Source of the DNA: Oscillospiraceae bacterium
GTDB lineage: Bacteria; Bacillota; Clostridia; Oscillospirales; Oscillospiraceae
DNA length: 64,000 nt
Direction of reading: 5' to 3'
Assembly (NCBI GenBank): GCA_017415425.1
Contig: JAFQGT010000016.1
Coordinates: 95,911-159,910 of the forward strand
The notes below the pieces were generated by a model. The model was given only the letters and a program-made list of their open reading frames with translations, did no database searches and was not told the DNA's origin. Within the stretch, counting starts at the first letter, position 1, and every line of letters starts with the position of its first letter. Shown here in pieces: positions 26,836 through 35,090 of the stretch. The position numbers and the translations under genes were made by a program.

Positions 26836-26864
26836 ATTTTCTCACAAAATCCGCAAAATGTCAA
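26836..26864 (-). promoter_or_regulatory. promoter of aspS
   Basis: Minus-strand TTGACA (26859-26864), 17-bp spacer, GAAAAT (26836-26841). The rest of the 354-bp stretch 26,801-27,154 between aspS and trmL holds the trmL promoter; I saw no T-box-like specifier structure and no other gene. Confidence 0.55.
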
Positions 26865-27064
26865 TCATCTGTTGCCCTGCGGACAGGCAAAAACAATGGT
26901 GCTCTACACGCCCCTGCCGGGATCGGCAGAAGCAGAATCCTTTGCAAATTCTTCCTGCGGAAAAAACGTCCCTTTCTCCTGTCTGCAAAATCCACAAAAT
27001 TCCCACTTTCAGAAAAGTTTTTATGTGAATACTATGAAAAGTTGATTTTTTTGCAATTTTTTGA

Positions 27065-27093
27065 TTGATTTTATGGTTCTTTTGACATACAAT
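27065..27093 (+). promoter_or_regulatory. promoter of trmL
   Basis: TTGATT (27065-27070), 17-bp spacer, TACAAT (27088-27093). The leader then carries a loose inverted repeat. Confidence 0.5.
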
Positions 27094-27154
27094 AGTTTGA
27101 CGACAGGACCATAACCATTTTATGGAATGTCAAAGCATCCACTGAGGTGAAATT

Positions 27155-27637
27155 ATGCTGAACATCGTACTGGTGGAGCCGGAGATTCCGCAGAATTGCG
27201 GCAATATTGCCCGCACCTGTGCCGCCACCGGCTGCAATCTGCATTTGATACGTCCGTTGGGGTTTGACATCTCCGAAAAAGCCGTGAAGCGGGCAGGTCT
27301 GGACTATTGGCATCTGGTCAATGTGCAGGTCTACGACAATTTGCAGGACTTTTTCGCAAAGAACCAAGTCAGTCAAATGTGGTGTCTGTCCACCAAAGCG
27401 CCCCGCGCCCATACAGAGGCCGCCTATGAGGACGGTTGCTACCTGTTCTTTGGCAAGGAGACCAAGGGGCTGCCGGAGGATTTTCTGCAGGCGCATTATA
27501 GCAGCTGTGTCCGGATTCCTATGCGGCAGGAAGCCAGAAGTTTGAATCTCAGCAACGCTGTGGCCATTACTGTGTATGAGGCCCTGCGGCAGCTGGACTT
27601 TCCCCACCTGCAGGACTTCGGTAAAATGAGAAAATAA
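27155..27637 (+). CDS. trmL: tRNA (cytidine/uridine-34-2'-O) methyltransferase TrmL
   Basis: 160 residues, a minimal SPOUT knot enzyme. It methylates the wobble ribose of tRNA-Leu species. The start NIVLVEPEIPQNCGNIARTC (3-22) is the family signature; FGKETKGLPEDF near 106-117 and IPMRQEARSLNLSNAVAI near 128-145 complete the SAM site. The start has GAGGTGAA upstream. pgk follows 24 bp later, so these genes may share a transcript. Confidence 0.94.
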   Translation: MLNIVLVEPEIPQNCGNIARTCAATGCNLHLIRPLGFDISEKAVKRAGLDYWHLVNVQVYDNLQDFFAKNQVSQMWCLSTKAPRAHTEAAYEDGCYLFFGKETKGLPEDFLQAHYSSCVRIPMRQEARSLNLSNAVAITVYEALRQLDFPHLQDFGKMRK

Positions 27638-27661
27638 CATATAACTATGGAGGAAATAACT

Positions 27662-28861
27662 ATGAACTACAACAAGAAGTCTATTGAAGATATCGACGTA
27701 GCCGGTAAGCGCGTTCTGTGCCGCTGCGACTTCAATGTCCCCACCAAGGAAGGCCGAATCACTTCCGACAAGCGGATCGTGGCTGCTATGCCCACCATCG
27801 AGTATCTGGTAAACAAGGGCGCCAAGGTCATTCTGTGCTCCCATATGGGCAAGCCCAAGGGCGAATGGAAGCCCGAGCTGAGCCTGAAAGTGGTTGCTGA
27901 CCGTCTGTCCCAGCTGCTGGGTAAAGAAGTGATTATGGCTTCCGACGTAGCCGGCGAAGATTCCAAGGCGAAGGCTGCCGCTCTGAAAAACGGCGACGTG
28001 ATGCTGCTGGAGAACACCCGTTACATTAAGGGCGAGACCAAGAACGATCCCGAACTGAGCAAGGCTCTGGCTGATCTGGCTGACATTTTTGTCAATGACG
28101 CATTCGGTACCGCCCACCGGGCTCACTCCTCCACCGCCGGCGTAGCCGACTACCTGCCTGCTGTTTCCGGTTACCTGGTGCAGAAGGAAGTGTCCATTAT
28201 GGGTAAGGCTCTGGCTAACCCCGAGCGTCCCTTCGTGGCAATCCTGGGCGGCGCAAAGGTCTCCGATAAGCTGAATGTTATCAATAATCTTCTGGAGAAG
28301 GTGGACACCCTGATCATCGGTGGCGGTATGGCCTATACCTTCCTGGCCGCTCAGGGCTACTCCGTAGGCAAGAGCCTGGTTGACAATGAGAAGCTGGACT
28401 ACTGTAAAGAAATGATGGCTAAGGCCGAGGCTAAAGGCGTTAAGCTGCTGCTGCCTGTGGATACCGCTATCGCTGCCTCCTTCCCCTCCCCCATCGACGC
28501 TGAGATCCCCGTAGAATATGTGGATTGCACTGCCATCCCCGCTGACCAGATGGGTCTGGACATCGGCCCCAAGGCTTGCGCAGAGTTTGCTGCCGCTGCC
28601 AAGGCTGCCAAGACCGTTGTCTGGAACGGACCTATGGGCGTGTTCGAAAACCCCACTCTGGCAAAGGGTACCATCGCTGTTGCACAGGCTCTGGCTGATT
28701 CCGACGCTGTGACCATCGTCGGCGGCGGCGACTCTGCAGCTGCTTGCGAGCAGCTGGGTTTTGCAAACGCAATTACCCACATCTCCACCGGCGGTGGCGC
28801 TTCTCTGGAATTCCTGGAAGGCCTGGAACTGCCCGGCATTGCTTGCCTGGAAGACAAATAA
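27662..28861 (+). CDS. pgk: phosphoglycerate kinase
   Basis: 399 residues, normal length. Makes ATP from 1,3-bisphosphoglycerate in glycolysis. The N-terminal signature [12 protein letters not shown] is near 15-26 and the nucleotide-binding GGGDSAAA near 356-363. The ATG at 27662 is the real start: an in-frame ATG at 27647 lies inside the GGAGGAAA ribosome site. tpiA follows after a hairpin-bearing gap. Codon choice is strongly biased, as expected for a highly expressed gene. Confidence 0.97.
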   Translation: MNYNKKSIEDIDVAGKRVLCRCDFNVPTKEGRITSDKRIVAAMPTIEYLVNKGAKVILCSHMGKPKGEWKPELSLKVVADRLSQLLGKEVIMASDVAGEDSKAKAAALKNGDVMLLENTRYIKGETKNDPELSKALADLADIFVNDAFGTAHRAHSSTAGVADYLPAVSGYLVQKEVSIMGKALANPERPFVAILGGAKVSDKLNVINNLLEKVDTLIIGGGMAYTFLAAQGYSVGKSLVDNEKLDYCKEMMAKAEAKGVKLLLPVDTAIAASFPSPIDAEIPVEYVDCTAIPADQMGLDIGPKACAEFAAAAKAAKTVVWNGPMGVFENPTLAKGTIAVAQALADSDAVTIVGGGDSAAACEQLGFANAITHISTGGGASLEFLEGLELPGIACLEDK

Positions 28862-28883
28862 TTCATATTTTCAAAATGACCTC

Positions 28884-28912
28884 ACTCCGGCCGGGTCATT
28901 CCCGGCCGGAGT
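28884..28912 (+). promoter_or_regulatory. GC-rich hairpin between pgk and tpiA
   Basis: A 12-pair perfect stem (ACTCCGGCCGGG and complement, loop TCATT) is not followed by a T run. It may be an mRNA processing or stabilising hairpin rather than a terminator. Confidence 0.5.
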
Positions 28913-28972
28913 CCCTATGTAAATTACATCGTTTTACCGATGTGTATATATTGACCGAAGGAGAGATTCAAT

Positions 28973-29752
28973 ATGAACAGAAAATATCGTAAGACCGTCA
29001 TTGCCGGCAACTGGAAAATGAACAAGACCCCCTCCCAGACCAAGGAGTTTATGACCCAGCTGAAGGCCATTATGCCCAAGGGCCGTTGGTGCGATGTTGC
29101 ACTGTGCGTGCCCTCCGTTTGCATTCCCGCCGCTGTCCGCGCTATGCGTGAGACTCGGGTAGGCATCGGTGCAGAAAACTGCAACGCCAACCCTTCCGGC
29201 GCATACACCGGCGAGCTGGCCACCAATATGCTGGTAGACGCCGGCTGTAAGTACGTAATTATCGGCCACTCCGAGCGCCGTGAGATGTTCGGTGAGACCG
29301 ACGCAGACGTCAACGCAAAGGTTCTGGCCGCTCTGGATGCCGGTCTGATCCCCATTATGTGCTGCGGCGAGACTCTGGAGCAGCGTCAGAAAGGCGTCAC
29401 CGCTGAACATATCACTATGCAGATCAAGCTGGGTCTTGCCGGCGTGCCTGAGGAGAAGATCCGCAAGGTTATCATCGCTTACGAGCCCATCTGGGCCATT
29501 GGCACCGGTCTGACCGCCACCCCCGAGCAGGCTGAGGAAGTTTGTGAAATGATCCGTACTGTGGTCCGCAAGCTGTACTCCTCCAAGAACGCCCGTGCCA
29601 TCTCCATTCTGTACGGCGGCAGTATGAACGAGAAGAATGCTTTCGAGCTGCTGGCTCAGCCGGACATTGATGGCGGTCTCATCGGCGGCGCTTCCCTGGT
29701 TCCCGAGAAATTCGTTCAGATCATCGAAGCTGCTAACCAGCACACTGTGTAA
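28973..29752 (+). CDS. tpiA: triose-phosphate isomerase
   Basis: 259 residues. Interconverts dihydroxyacetone phosphate and glyceraldehyde-3-phosphate. Substrate Asn and Lys are in AGNWKMNK near 11-18, the catalytic His in GHSERRE near 100-106, the catalytic Glu in AYEPIWAIGTG near 172-182, and the phosphate loop in LYGGSMN near 216-222. GAAGGAGAG is at the right distance from the ATG. A terminator follows. Confidence 0.97.
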   Translation: MNRKYRKTVIAGNWKMNKTPSQTKEFMTQLKAIMPKGRWCDVALCVPSVCIPAAVRAMRETRVGIGAENCNANPSGAYTGELATNMLVDAGCKYVIIGHSERREMFGETDADVNAKVLAALDAGLIPIMCCGETLEQRQKGVTAEHITMQIKLGLAGVPEEKIRKVIIAYEPIWAIGTGLTATPEQAEEVCEMIRTVVRKLYSSKNARAISILYGGSMNEKNAFELLAQPDIDGGLIGGASLVPEKFVQIIEAANQHTV

Positions 29753-29761
29753 TGCCCTTTC

Positions 29762-29790
29762 GGAGCAGCTGCCCCAGCAGCTGCTCCTTT
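29762..29790 (+). terminator. terminator of the pgk-tpiA unit
   Basis: GGAGCAGCTG and its complement around CCCCAG, then TTTCGCTTTTT. Confidence 0.75.
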
Positions 29791-29831
29791 CGCTTTTTAC
29801 CACGATGGAATTCATCCACGGAGGACTTTTT

Positions 29832-30866
29832 ATGAAAACGCTTGTGTTGCCTGCGAATCTGCAAAGCACTGCAGAAAAGGCGGCAAATATTATCAAAATT
29901 GGAGAGCTGGTGGCCATTCCCACAGAGACTGTCTACGGTCTGGGTGCGGACGGGCTGAATCCGGAGGCGGTGGCCAAGATCTTTGTTGCCAAGGGCCGTC
30001 CCCAGGACAATCCCCTGATCCTCCACGTGGCAGAGGCCAAGGACATAGAAAAATTCTGTCACAGCATTCCGGCAGCCGCCTATGCTTTGGCGGAAGCCTT
30101 CTGGCCCGGTCCTCTGACGATGGTATTGCCTGCCCGGGACACCGTACCTAAGTGCACTACCGCAGGTCTGCCCACGGTAGCTGTCCGGTGTCCGGATAAT
30201 ACCGTCACCCGGCAGATCATTCGGCTGGCCGGCGTTCCCATCGCCGCGCCCTCTGCCAATCTCTCCGGGAAGCCCTCCACCACCACCGCTGACCACGTCC
30301 TTCACGACCACGACGGAAAAATTGAGGCTGTGGTGGACGGCGGACCCTGCAAGATCGGCGTGGAATCCACCATTGTGGATCTGACCGAGGACAGACCCCG
30401 TTTACTTCGTCCCGGCGGCATCACCCCGGAACAGCTTCTGGAGGTTCTGGGAGATCTGGTGGTAGACAAAGCCGTCACCGCTCAGATCGACAAAGATGCC
30501 GTTGTGAAAGCACCCGGTATGAAGTACAAGCACTATGCCCCCCAGGCGGAGGTGCTGATCGTGTCCGGCAGCCGGGAAAAGGCCGCCGCCTATATTCGCA
30601 ATCATTTTGCCCCCGGCGACCGGGTGCTATGTTTCGAAGAAGAACTGCCCCTGTATGGTGGGTGCAGCCCGCTGGCCTACGGAAAAGAATCCGATGTGCA
30701 GACACTGTCTGCCGGTCTGTTTGCCGCTCTGCGACAACTGGATGATCCCAATATCGGAACAGTATACGCCCGCTGCCCCGTGGGCGGAGGTGTGGCATAC
30801 GCGGTGCAGAACCGGCTGAAAAAGGCCGCCGCTTTCCGGATCATTGACGGGGAGGCAGAAGTATGA
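29832..30866 (+). CDS. L-threonylcarbamoyladenylate synthase (Sua5/YwlC type)
   Basis: 344 residues. Makes threonylcarbamoyl-AMP from threonine, bicarbonate and ATP, the first step to t6A37 in tRNA. The YrdC-like domain (about 10-210) shows IPTETVYGLGADG near 34-46, KGRPQDNPLILHV near 56-68 and the SANLSGKPSTT block near 139-149. A C-terminal Sua5 domain (about 235-344) joined by a PGMKYKHYAP linker marks the long form. The ATG at 29832 has GGAGGA upstream. Its stop overlaps coaE (ATGA). tcdA, which acts on the t6A product, is elsewhere in the same window. Confidence 0.94.
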   Translation: MKTLVLPANLQSTAEKAANIIKIGELVAIPTETVYGLGADGLNPEAVAKIFVAKGRPQDNPLILHVAEAKDIEKFCHSIPAAAYALAEAFWPGPLTMVLPARDTVPKCTTAGLPTVAVRCPDNTVTRQIIRLAGVPIAAPSANLSGKPSTTTADHVLHDHDGKIEAVVDGGPCKIGVESTIVDLTEDRPRLLRPGGITPEQLLEVLGDLVVDKAVTAQIDKDAVVKAPGMKYKHYAPQAEVLIVSGSREKAAAYIRNHFAPGDRVLCFEEELPLYGGCSPLAYGKESDVQTLSAGLFAALRQLDDPNIGTVYARCPVGGGVAYAVQNRLKKAAAFRIIDGEAEV

Positions 30867-31459
30867 TCATTGGTATCACCGGCGGTACCGGCTGCGGAAA
30901 AACCACCGCCCTGCAGGCGATCCGGCAGCTGGGGGGTATGGTCATTGACTGCGATGCGGTCTATCACCGGTTGCTACAGACCGACAAAGAAATGCTCCGG
31001 GCCATTGAAACCCGATTTCCCGGAGTGGTGGATGGCGGTATGCTGGATCGAAAGAAGCTGGCCGGCATCGTCTTTTCTCAGGAACAAGCGCTCCGGGACT
31101 TAAACGCCATCACCCACATTGCTGTGAAGCAAGAAGTCCTTCGGCTTTTACAGGACACCCCTCCTCTGGCTGCCATTGATGCCATCGAACTGTTCGACGG
31201 AAATCTTGCTCCCCTGTGTGATGTGACCGTTGCCGTCACAGCCTCAGAGAAGGACCGGATCGCCCGGCTTTTGAATCGAGATGGCATTGACCGGGCGCAG
31301 GCGACCGCCCGAATCCGAGCGCAGAAACCGGAAGCCTATTTTCGAAGAATGTGTGATTATGTGCTGGAAAATTCCGGCACGGCAGAGGATTTTCTGGAGA
31401 AATGCCTTGTGTTTTTTAAGAATCTAACTATAATAAAAGAAAGACCCGTAAAGGAGTAA
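30863..31459 (+). CDS. coaE: dephospho-CoA kinase
   Basis: 198 residues. Last step of coenzyme A synthesis: phosphorylates the ribose 3'-OH of dephospho-CoA. The P-loop is GGTGCGKTTA near 7-16, then DCDAVYH near 29-35, which binds the acceptor, and an RxxR-type lid (RMCDYVLENSG near 172-182, the usual ...D.VI.N.G form). Translation is coupled to the preceding gene by a 4-bp overlap. Confidence 0.94.
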   Translation: MIIGITGGTGCGKTTALQAIRQLGGMVIDCDAVYHRLLQTDKEMLRAIETRFPGVVDGGMLDRKKLAGIVFSQEQALRDLNAITHIAVKQEVLRLLQDTPPLAAIDAIELFDGNLAPLCDVTVAVTASEKDRIARLLNRDGIDRAQATARIRAQKPEAYFRRMCDYVLENSGTAEDFLEKCLVFFKNLTIIKERPVKE

Positions 31460-31464
31460 CGATT

Positions 31465-32844
31465 ATGGAAGAACTTCGTAAAGCACTTTTCGCTGACCCC
31501 AAAAACGGCTATACCTCTCTGACCCAACAGCAAAGAGCAGAAATGGAAGAATACTGCAAGCGGTATGCCGCATTTATGGATGCCTGCAAGACCGAACGGG
31601 AGGCAACCACCTGGACGGTGGCCACTGCTCAGGCTAACGGTTTCCAGGAACTAAAACCCGGTATGGCAGTCAAACCCGGCGACAAAGTGTATATGAATAA
31701 TCGGGATAAAAGCATACTTCTGGCTGTGATCGGCAGCGAATCTCTGGCAAAGGGCGCTAATATCTGTGCCGCCCACGTGGACTCCCCCCGGATGGATCTG
31801 AAACCCAATCCCCTGTATGAGGATTCTGAAATTGCTTATTTCAAGACCCACTATTACGGCGGCATCAAGAAGTACCAGTGGGCCACCATTCCCCTGGCGC
31901 TCCACGGCGTTGTTTACCGCAAGGACGGCACTGTGGTCACCGTTACCATCGGTGAGGACGACAACGACCCCATCCTGTGCGTGTCTGACCTTTTGATCCA
32001 CCTGTCTGCTGACCAGATGCAGAAGACCGCAGCCAAGGTCATCGAAGGTGAACAGCTGAATGTGATCCTGGGTACAGAGCCCCTGAATGGTGACGGCGCT
32101 GATATGGTGAAGCTGCACATTATGAAGCTGCTGAACGAAAAGTACGGTCTGATCGAAGCGGACTTCCTGTCTGCGGAGCTGACCATTGTGCCTGCCGGTC
32201 GCTGCCGCGAGGTGGGTCTGGACCGTAGTCTTTTGGGCGCATACGGCCACGACGACCGGGTCTGCGCCTTCGCAGAGATCGATCCTCTGCTGACAATGAG
32301 TACTCCCAAGCACACTGCTGTGTGCATTCTGGCCGACAAGGAAGAGATCGGCTCTGTGGGCATCTCCGGTATGCAGAGTCAGGCCTTTGAGTACTTTATG
32401 GATATCCTGTGCGACGCTCAAGGCGTAAAGCTGAGTCACTGTTTCGCCAACTCCTTCTGCCTGTCCGCAGACGTTTCCAACGCTTTTGACCCCAACTTCC
32501 CCGAAGTCTCCGACCGTCGCAATAACAGCAAGCTTAACTATGGCATCGCCATCTGCAAGTACACCGGTTCCCGGGGTAAAGGCGGCGCATCTGATGCCTC
32601 TGCCGAGGCAATGGGTCACGTACGTACCACACTGGACAATGCAGGTGTTCTGTGGCAAATCGCAACCTTGGGCAAGGTAGACCAGGGCGGCGGCGGTACT
32701 GTGGCTGCTTATATGGCTAACCGGAACATCGTTACCGTAGACGCAGGTGTACCTGTACTAAGTATGCACGCCCCTATGGAGCTGGTCAGCAAACTGGACT
32801 GCTATATGACAATGCTGGCCTGCAAGGCCATCTATCTGGCATAA
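31465..32844 (+). CDS. M18-family aminopeptidase
   Basis: 459 residues. M18 enzymes are cytosolic, zinc-dependent aminopeptidases that form large tetrahedral complexes and prefer acidic or neutral N-terminal residues. Metal ligands: AAHVDSPRMDL near 94-104 (His, Asp), the DKEEIGSVG block near 291-299 (Glu pair) and the C-terminal SMHAPMEL His near 435. The start at 31465 is only 5 bp after the coaE stop and has AAAGGAG. The sequence is closest in feel to the clostridial 'probable aminopeptidase 1' group. Confidence 0.92.
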   Translation: MEELRKALFADPKNGYTSLTQQQRAEMEEYCKRYAAFMDACKTEREATTWTVATAQANGFQELKPGMAVKPGDKVYMNNRDKSILLAVIGSESLAKGANICAAHVDSPRMDLKPNPLYEDSEIAYFKTHYYGGIKKYQWATIPLALHGVVYRKDGTVVTVTIGEDDNDPILCVSDLLIHLSADQMQKTAAKVIEGEQLNVILGTEPLNGDGADMVKLHIMKLLNEKYGLIEADFLSAELTIVPAGRCREVGLDRSLLGAYGHDDRVCAFAEIDPLLTMSTPKHTAVCILADKEEIGSVGISGMQSQAFEYFMDILCDAQGVKLSHCFANSFCLSADVSNAFDPNFPEVSDRRNNSKLNYGIAICKYTGSRGKGGASDASAEAMGHVRTTLDNAGVLWQIATLGKVDQGGGGTVAAYMANRNIVTVDAGVPVLSMHAPMELVSKLDCYMTMLACKAIYLA

Positions 32845-32860
32845 TTTTACAAAACTTACA

Positions 32861-32893
32861 GAGGAGGCGCTCTGTTGCGCCTCCTCTTCTTTT
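32861..32893 (+). terminator. terminator after the M18 aminopeptidase gene
   Basis: GAGGAGGCGC/GCGCCTCCTC stem, loop TCTGTT, then TTCTTTT. It excludes the upstream TTG start that the next reading frame would allow. Confidence 0.85.
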
Positions 32894-32922
32894 CACTTCA
32901 TTTAAGAACCGAGGCGTTTCTT

Positions 32923-33840
32923 ATGGACAATGTATTATTAAAATCAGCAGCTTTTATTTTTTTGATCGCATTGGGGTACTTTCTGAAATGCAAAGGCGTT
33001 TTCGGCAAGCAGGATTATAAGATTCTTGTACGTATCGTCACCTGTATCACTATGCCCTGCGCGGTACTGATCAGCTTTGCCTCCTACCCGGCAGATTTTT
33101 CTCTACTGATGATCGTGGGTCTGGGTCTTGGTATGAACTGTCTGATGCTTCTTTCCGGTTTCCTGCTCAGCAAGAAATACCCCCGTCGCACCCGGGCTGT
33201 CTGGCTTAACTGTGTGCCCGGCTACAACATTGGCGCGTTCGCTATGCCTTTCGTTCAAAGTTTTCTGAGCCCTGCCAGTCTGGTGGGTACCTGCCTGTTT
33301 GATCTGGGCAATGCGCTGATGTGCAACGGCACCACCTTTGCCCTGTCCAAAAACATTCTCGACGGCACCAAGGGCGTGAATTTTAAGCGCATCGGACAGA
33401 CACTGCTGCATTCTGTGCCTTTTTTGGCTTATGTTATTTTTCTGCTGCTGACTCTTTTGCAGATCAAGATCCCAGAGCAGGTAATCACTTTTGTGACCCC
33501 GATGGCCAATGCCAACGCTTTTCTGGCGATGATGATGGTGGGTATGATGCTGGATCTGCGGATCGAAAAGGCCATTTTCAAGGAAGTAATCGGTATGCTG
33601 GCTACCCGTTTTATCGGCGCAGCACTGGCATCTGCGGCGTTCTTCTTCCTGCTGCCCCTGTCGCTGCCTATCCGGCAGGCACTGGCTGTTACAGTCTTTG
33701 CCCCTGTCAGTATGGTATCCACCGCTTTTACCCCCAGCGCCGGCGGTGATCCCGCTGTGGCCGCCTGTGTCAACTCCTTCTCCATCATCATTTGCATTCC
33801 CTGCATTATGACCCTGTTGGCGGTATTTGGTATCCTGTAA
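32923..33840 (+). CDS. AEC-family (auxin-efflux-carrier-like) transporter
   Basis: 305 residues, about ten membrane segments in the two five-helix halves typical of the AEC superfamily. Bacterial members move malate, malonate or other organic acids; the substrate here is unknown. The broken-helix motifs PCAVLISFA near 43-51 and the late ASAAFFFLLPL and SMVSTAFTPSAGGDP stretches fit the family. The ATG at 32923 has a modest GAGG site. It has no obvious regulator beside it. Confidence 0.85.
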   Translation: MDNVLLKSAAFIFLIALGYFLKCKGVFGKQDYKILVRIVTCITMPCAVLISFASYPADFSLLMIVGLGLGMNCLMLLSGFLLSKKYPRRTRAVWLNCVPGYNIGAFAMPFVQSFLSPASLVGTCLFDLGNALMCNGTTFALSKNILDGTKGVNFKRIGQTLLHSVPFLAYVIFLLLTLLQIKIPEQVITFVTPMANANAFLAMMMVGMMLDLRIEKAIFKEVIGMLATRFIGAALASAAFFFLLPLSLPIRQALAVTVFAPVSMVSTAFTPSAGGDPAVAACVNSFSIIICIPCIMTLLAVFGIL

Positions 33841-33843
33841 GTG

Positions 33844-33872
33844 TTTACTTTTTCCACAGAAAATGCTATAGT
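33844..33872 (+). promoter_or_regulatory. promoter of the SEDS gene
   Basis: TTTACT (33844-33849), 17-bp spacer, TATAGT (33867-33872), 25 bp before the start codon. Confidence 0.65.
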
Positions 33873-33896
33873 AAGTCTATCAAAGGAGGTGGGGCA

Positions 33897-35048
33897 ATGA
33901 GACGGTATATTCAGCAGCTGAAAACTGCCATCCGTAAGGGTGACTGGATGCTGTTGCTTTTGTGTGTGGTGGCTACCGCATTCGGCGTTTTGATCATTGC
34001 CAGCGCCACCAACTACTTAGACTCTATGCGATATGTGATTATGCAGATCGTGGGCGCGGTCATCGGTATTCTTCTGTATGCGGTGATCTCCTCCATCGAC
34101 GCGGAGGTCTTTTCAGAACACCGCATCGTCCTTGTAATCATCAACATCGCCATTCTCTCCCTGCTGATCCCCTTCGGCGTGGATATTAACGGCAACAAAA
34201 GCTGGGTCAAGCTGCCCTTCCTGCCCTTTAATATTCAGGTGGCGGAGATCTGTAAGATCACCTATATCCTGATAATGGCATCGGTGATGAACGCCCACAA
34301 GGAGCGTATCTCCTCCTACAAATCTGTCTTACATATGGCCGCCCATCTGATAATTATGTTTGTTCTGAGCTACGGCCTTTCCCATGACTTGGGCGTGACG
34401 CTGATCTTCGTGTTTATCTTCGCGGCGATGGCCTTCTCCGGCGGCGTGAATGTGATGTGGTTTATTGCTGGCGTAGGCGCAATCGCCATCCTGGCACCTT
34501 TCATTTGGCCACACCTGGATGAATACCAGCAGCTGCGGATCGGTGTCCTGTTCAATCCGGATCTGGACGCCTCGGGACTGGGCGTGCGTTATCAGTACAA
34601 TCTGAGCCTGAGCTCCCTCACCGGCGGCGGTATGACCGGACAGGGCCTGTTCAACGGTCACCGCACCCAAAACGGCGCTCTGTGGGCGCAACACACCGAC
34701 TTTATTTTCTCCGCCCTGGGCGAAGAGCTGGGCTTTGTGGGCTGCGCTTTCGTGCTGGTGCTGCTGGGTCTGATCGTTGCCCGGTGTATCTGGGTGGGCA
34801 ATCACAGCCAGGACTACAACCGCCGGCTGATCTGCTTTGGCGCGGCCGCCGCGCTGATCTTCCAGATCATCATCAATGTGGGTATGTGCATCGGCGTGAT
34901 GCCGGTCATCGGTCTGACCCTGCCCTTTATCAGCTACGGTGCCAGCTCCATTGCGTCGCTGTACGCTATGCTGGGACTGGTATCCGGTGTGTATGCCCGA
35001 CCTGCCGCCACTTCCCAGGAGCTGTACATCCGTCCCCCGCGCTATTAA
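33897..35048 (+). CDS. RodA/FtsW/SpoVE (SEDS) peptidoglycan polymerase
   Basis: 383 residues, about ten membrane segments. SEDS proteins join lipid II units into glycan strands with a class B PBP. The catalytic Asp is in YGLSHDLGVTLIF near 159-171; the signature HTDFIFSALGEELGF near 266-280 and the C-terminal LPFISYGASSIAS near 342-354 are clear. The first residues and the absence of a cell-division cluster favour a RodA (elongation) role, but SpoVE cannot be excluded. The start has AAAGGAGG. It has its own promoter and a strong terminator; no PBP gene is adjacent. Confidence 0.92.
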   Translation: MRRYIQQLKTAIRKGDWMLLLLCVVATAFGVLIIASATNYLDSMRYVIMQIVGAVIGILLYAVISSIDAEVFSEHRIVLVIINIAILSLLIPFGVDINGNKSWVKLPFLPFNIQVAEICKITYILIMASVMNAHKERISSYKSVLHMAAHLIIMFVLSYGLSHDLGVTLIFVFIFAAMAFSGGVNVMWFIAGVGAIAILAPFIWPHLDEYQQLRIGVLFNPDLDASGLGVRYQYNLSLSSLTGGGMTGQGLFNGHRTQNGALWAQHTDFIFSALGEELGFVGCAFVLVLLGLIVARCIWVGNHSQDYNRRLICFGAAAALIFQIIINVGMCIGVMPVIGLTLPFISYGASSIASLYAMLGLVSGVYARPAATSQELYIRPPRY

Positions 35049-35055
35049 ACAGCAA

Positions 35056-35090
35056 ACCCCCGGTCCTGCAAGACCGGGGGTGTTTTTTTA
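35056..35090. terminator. terminator between the SEDS gene and the P-type ATPase
   Basis: ACCCCCGGTC/GACCGGGGGT stem followed by GTTTTTTT on the plus strand. The T run overlaps the end of the convergent ATPase gene. Confidence 0.9.

Noticed and set aside
26801-27064. T-box riboswitch upstream of aspS
   Set aside because: No T-box core sequence or specifier loop is visible on the minus strand; only a simple promoter is seen.
27071-28780. 569-codon minus-strand frame opposite trmL and pgk
   Set aside because: Two well-recognised plus-strand genes with ribosome sites occupy the region; the antisense frame has no features of its own.
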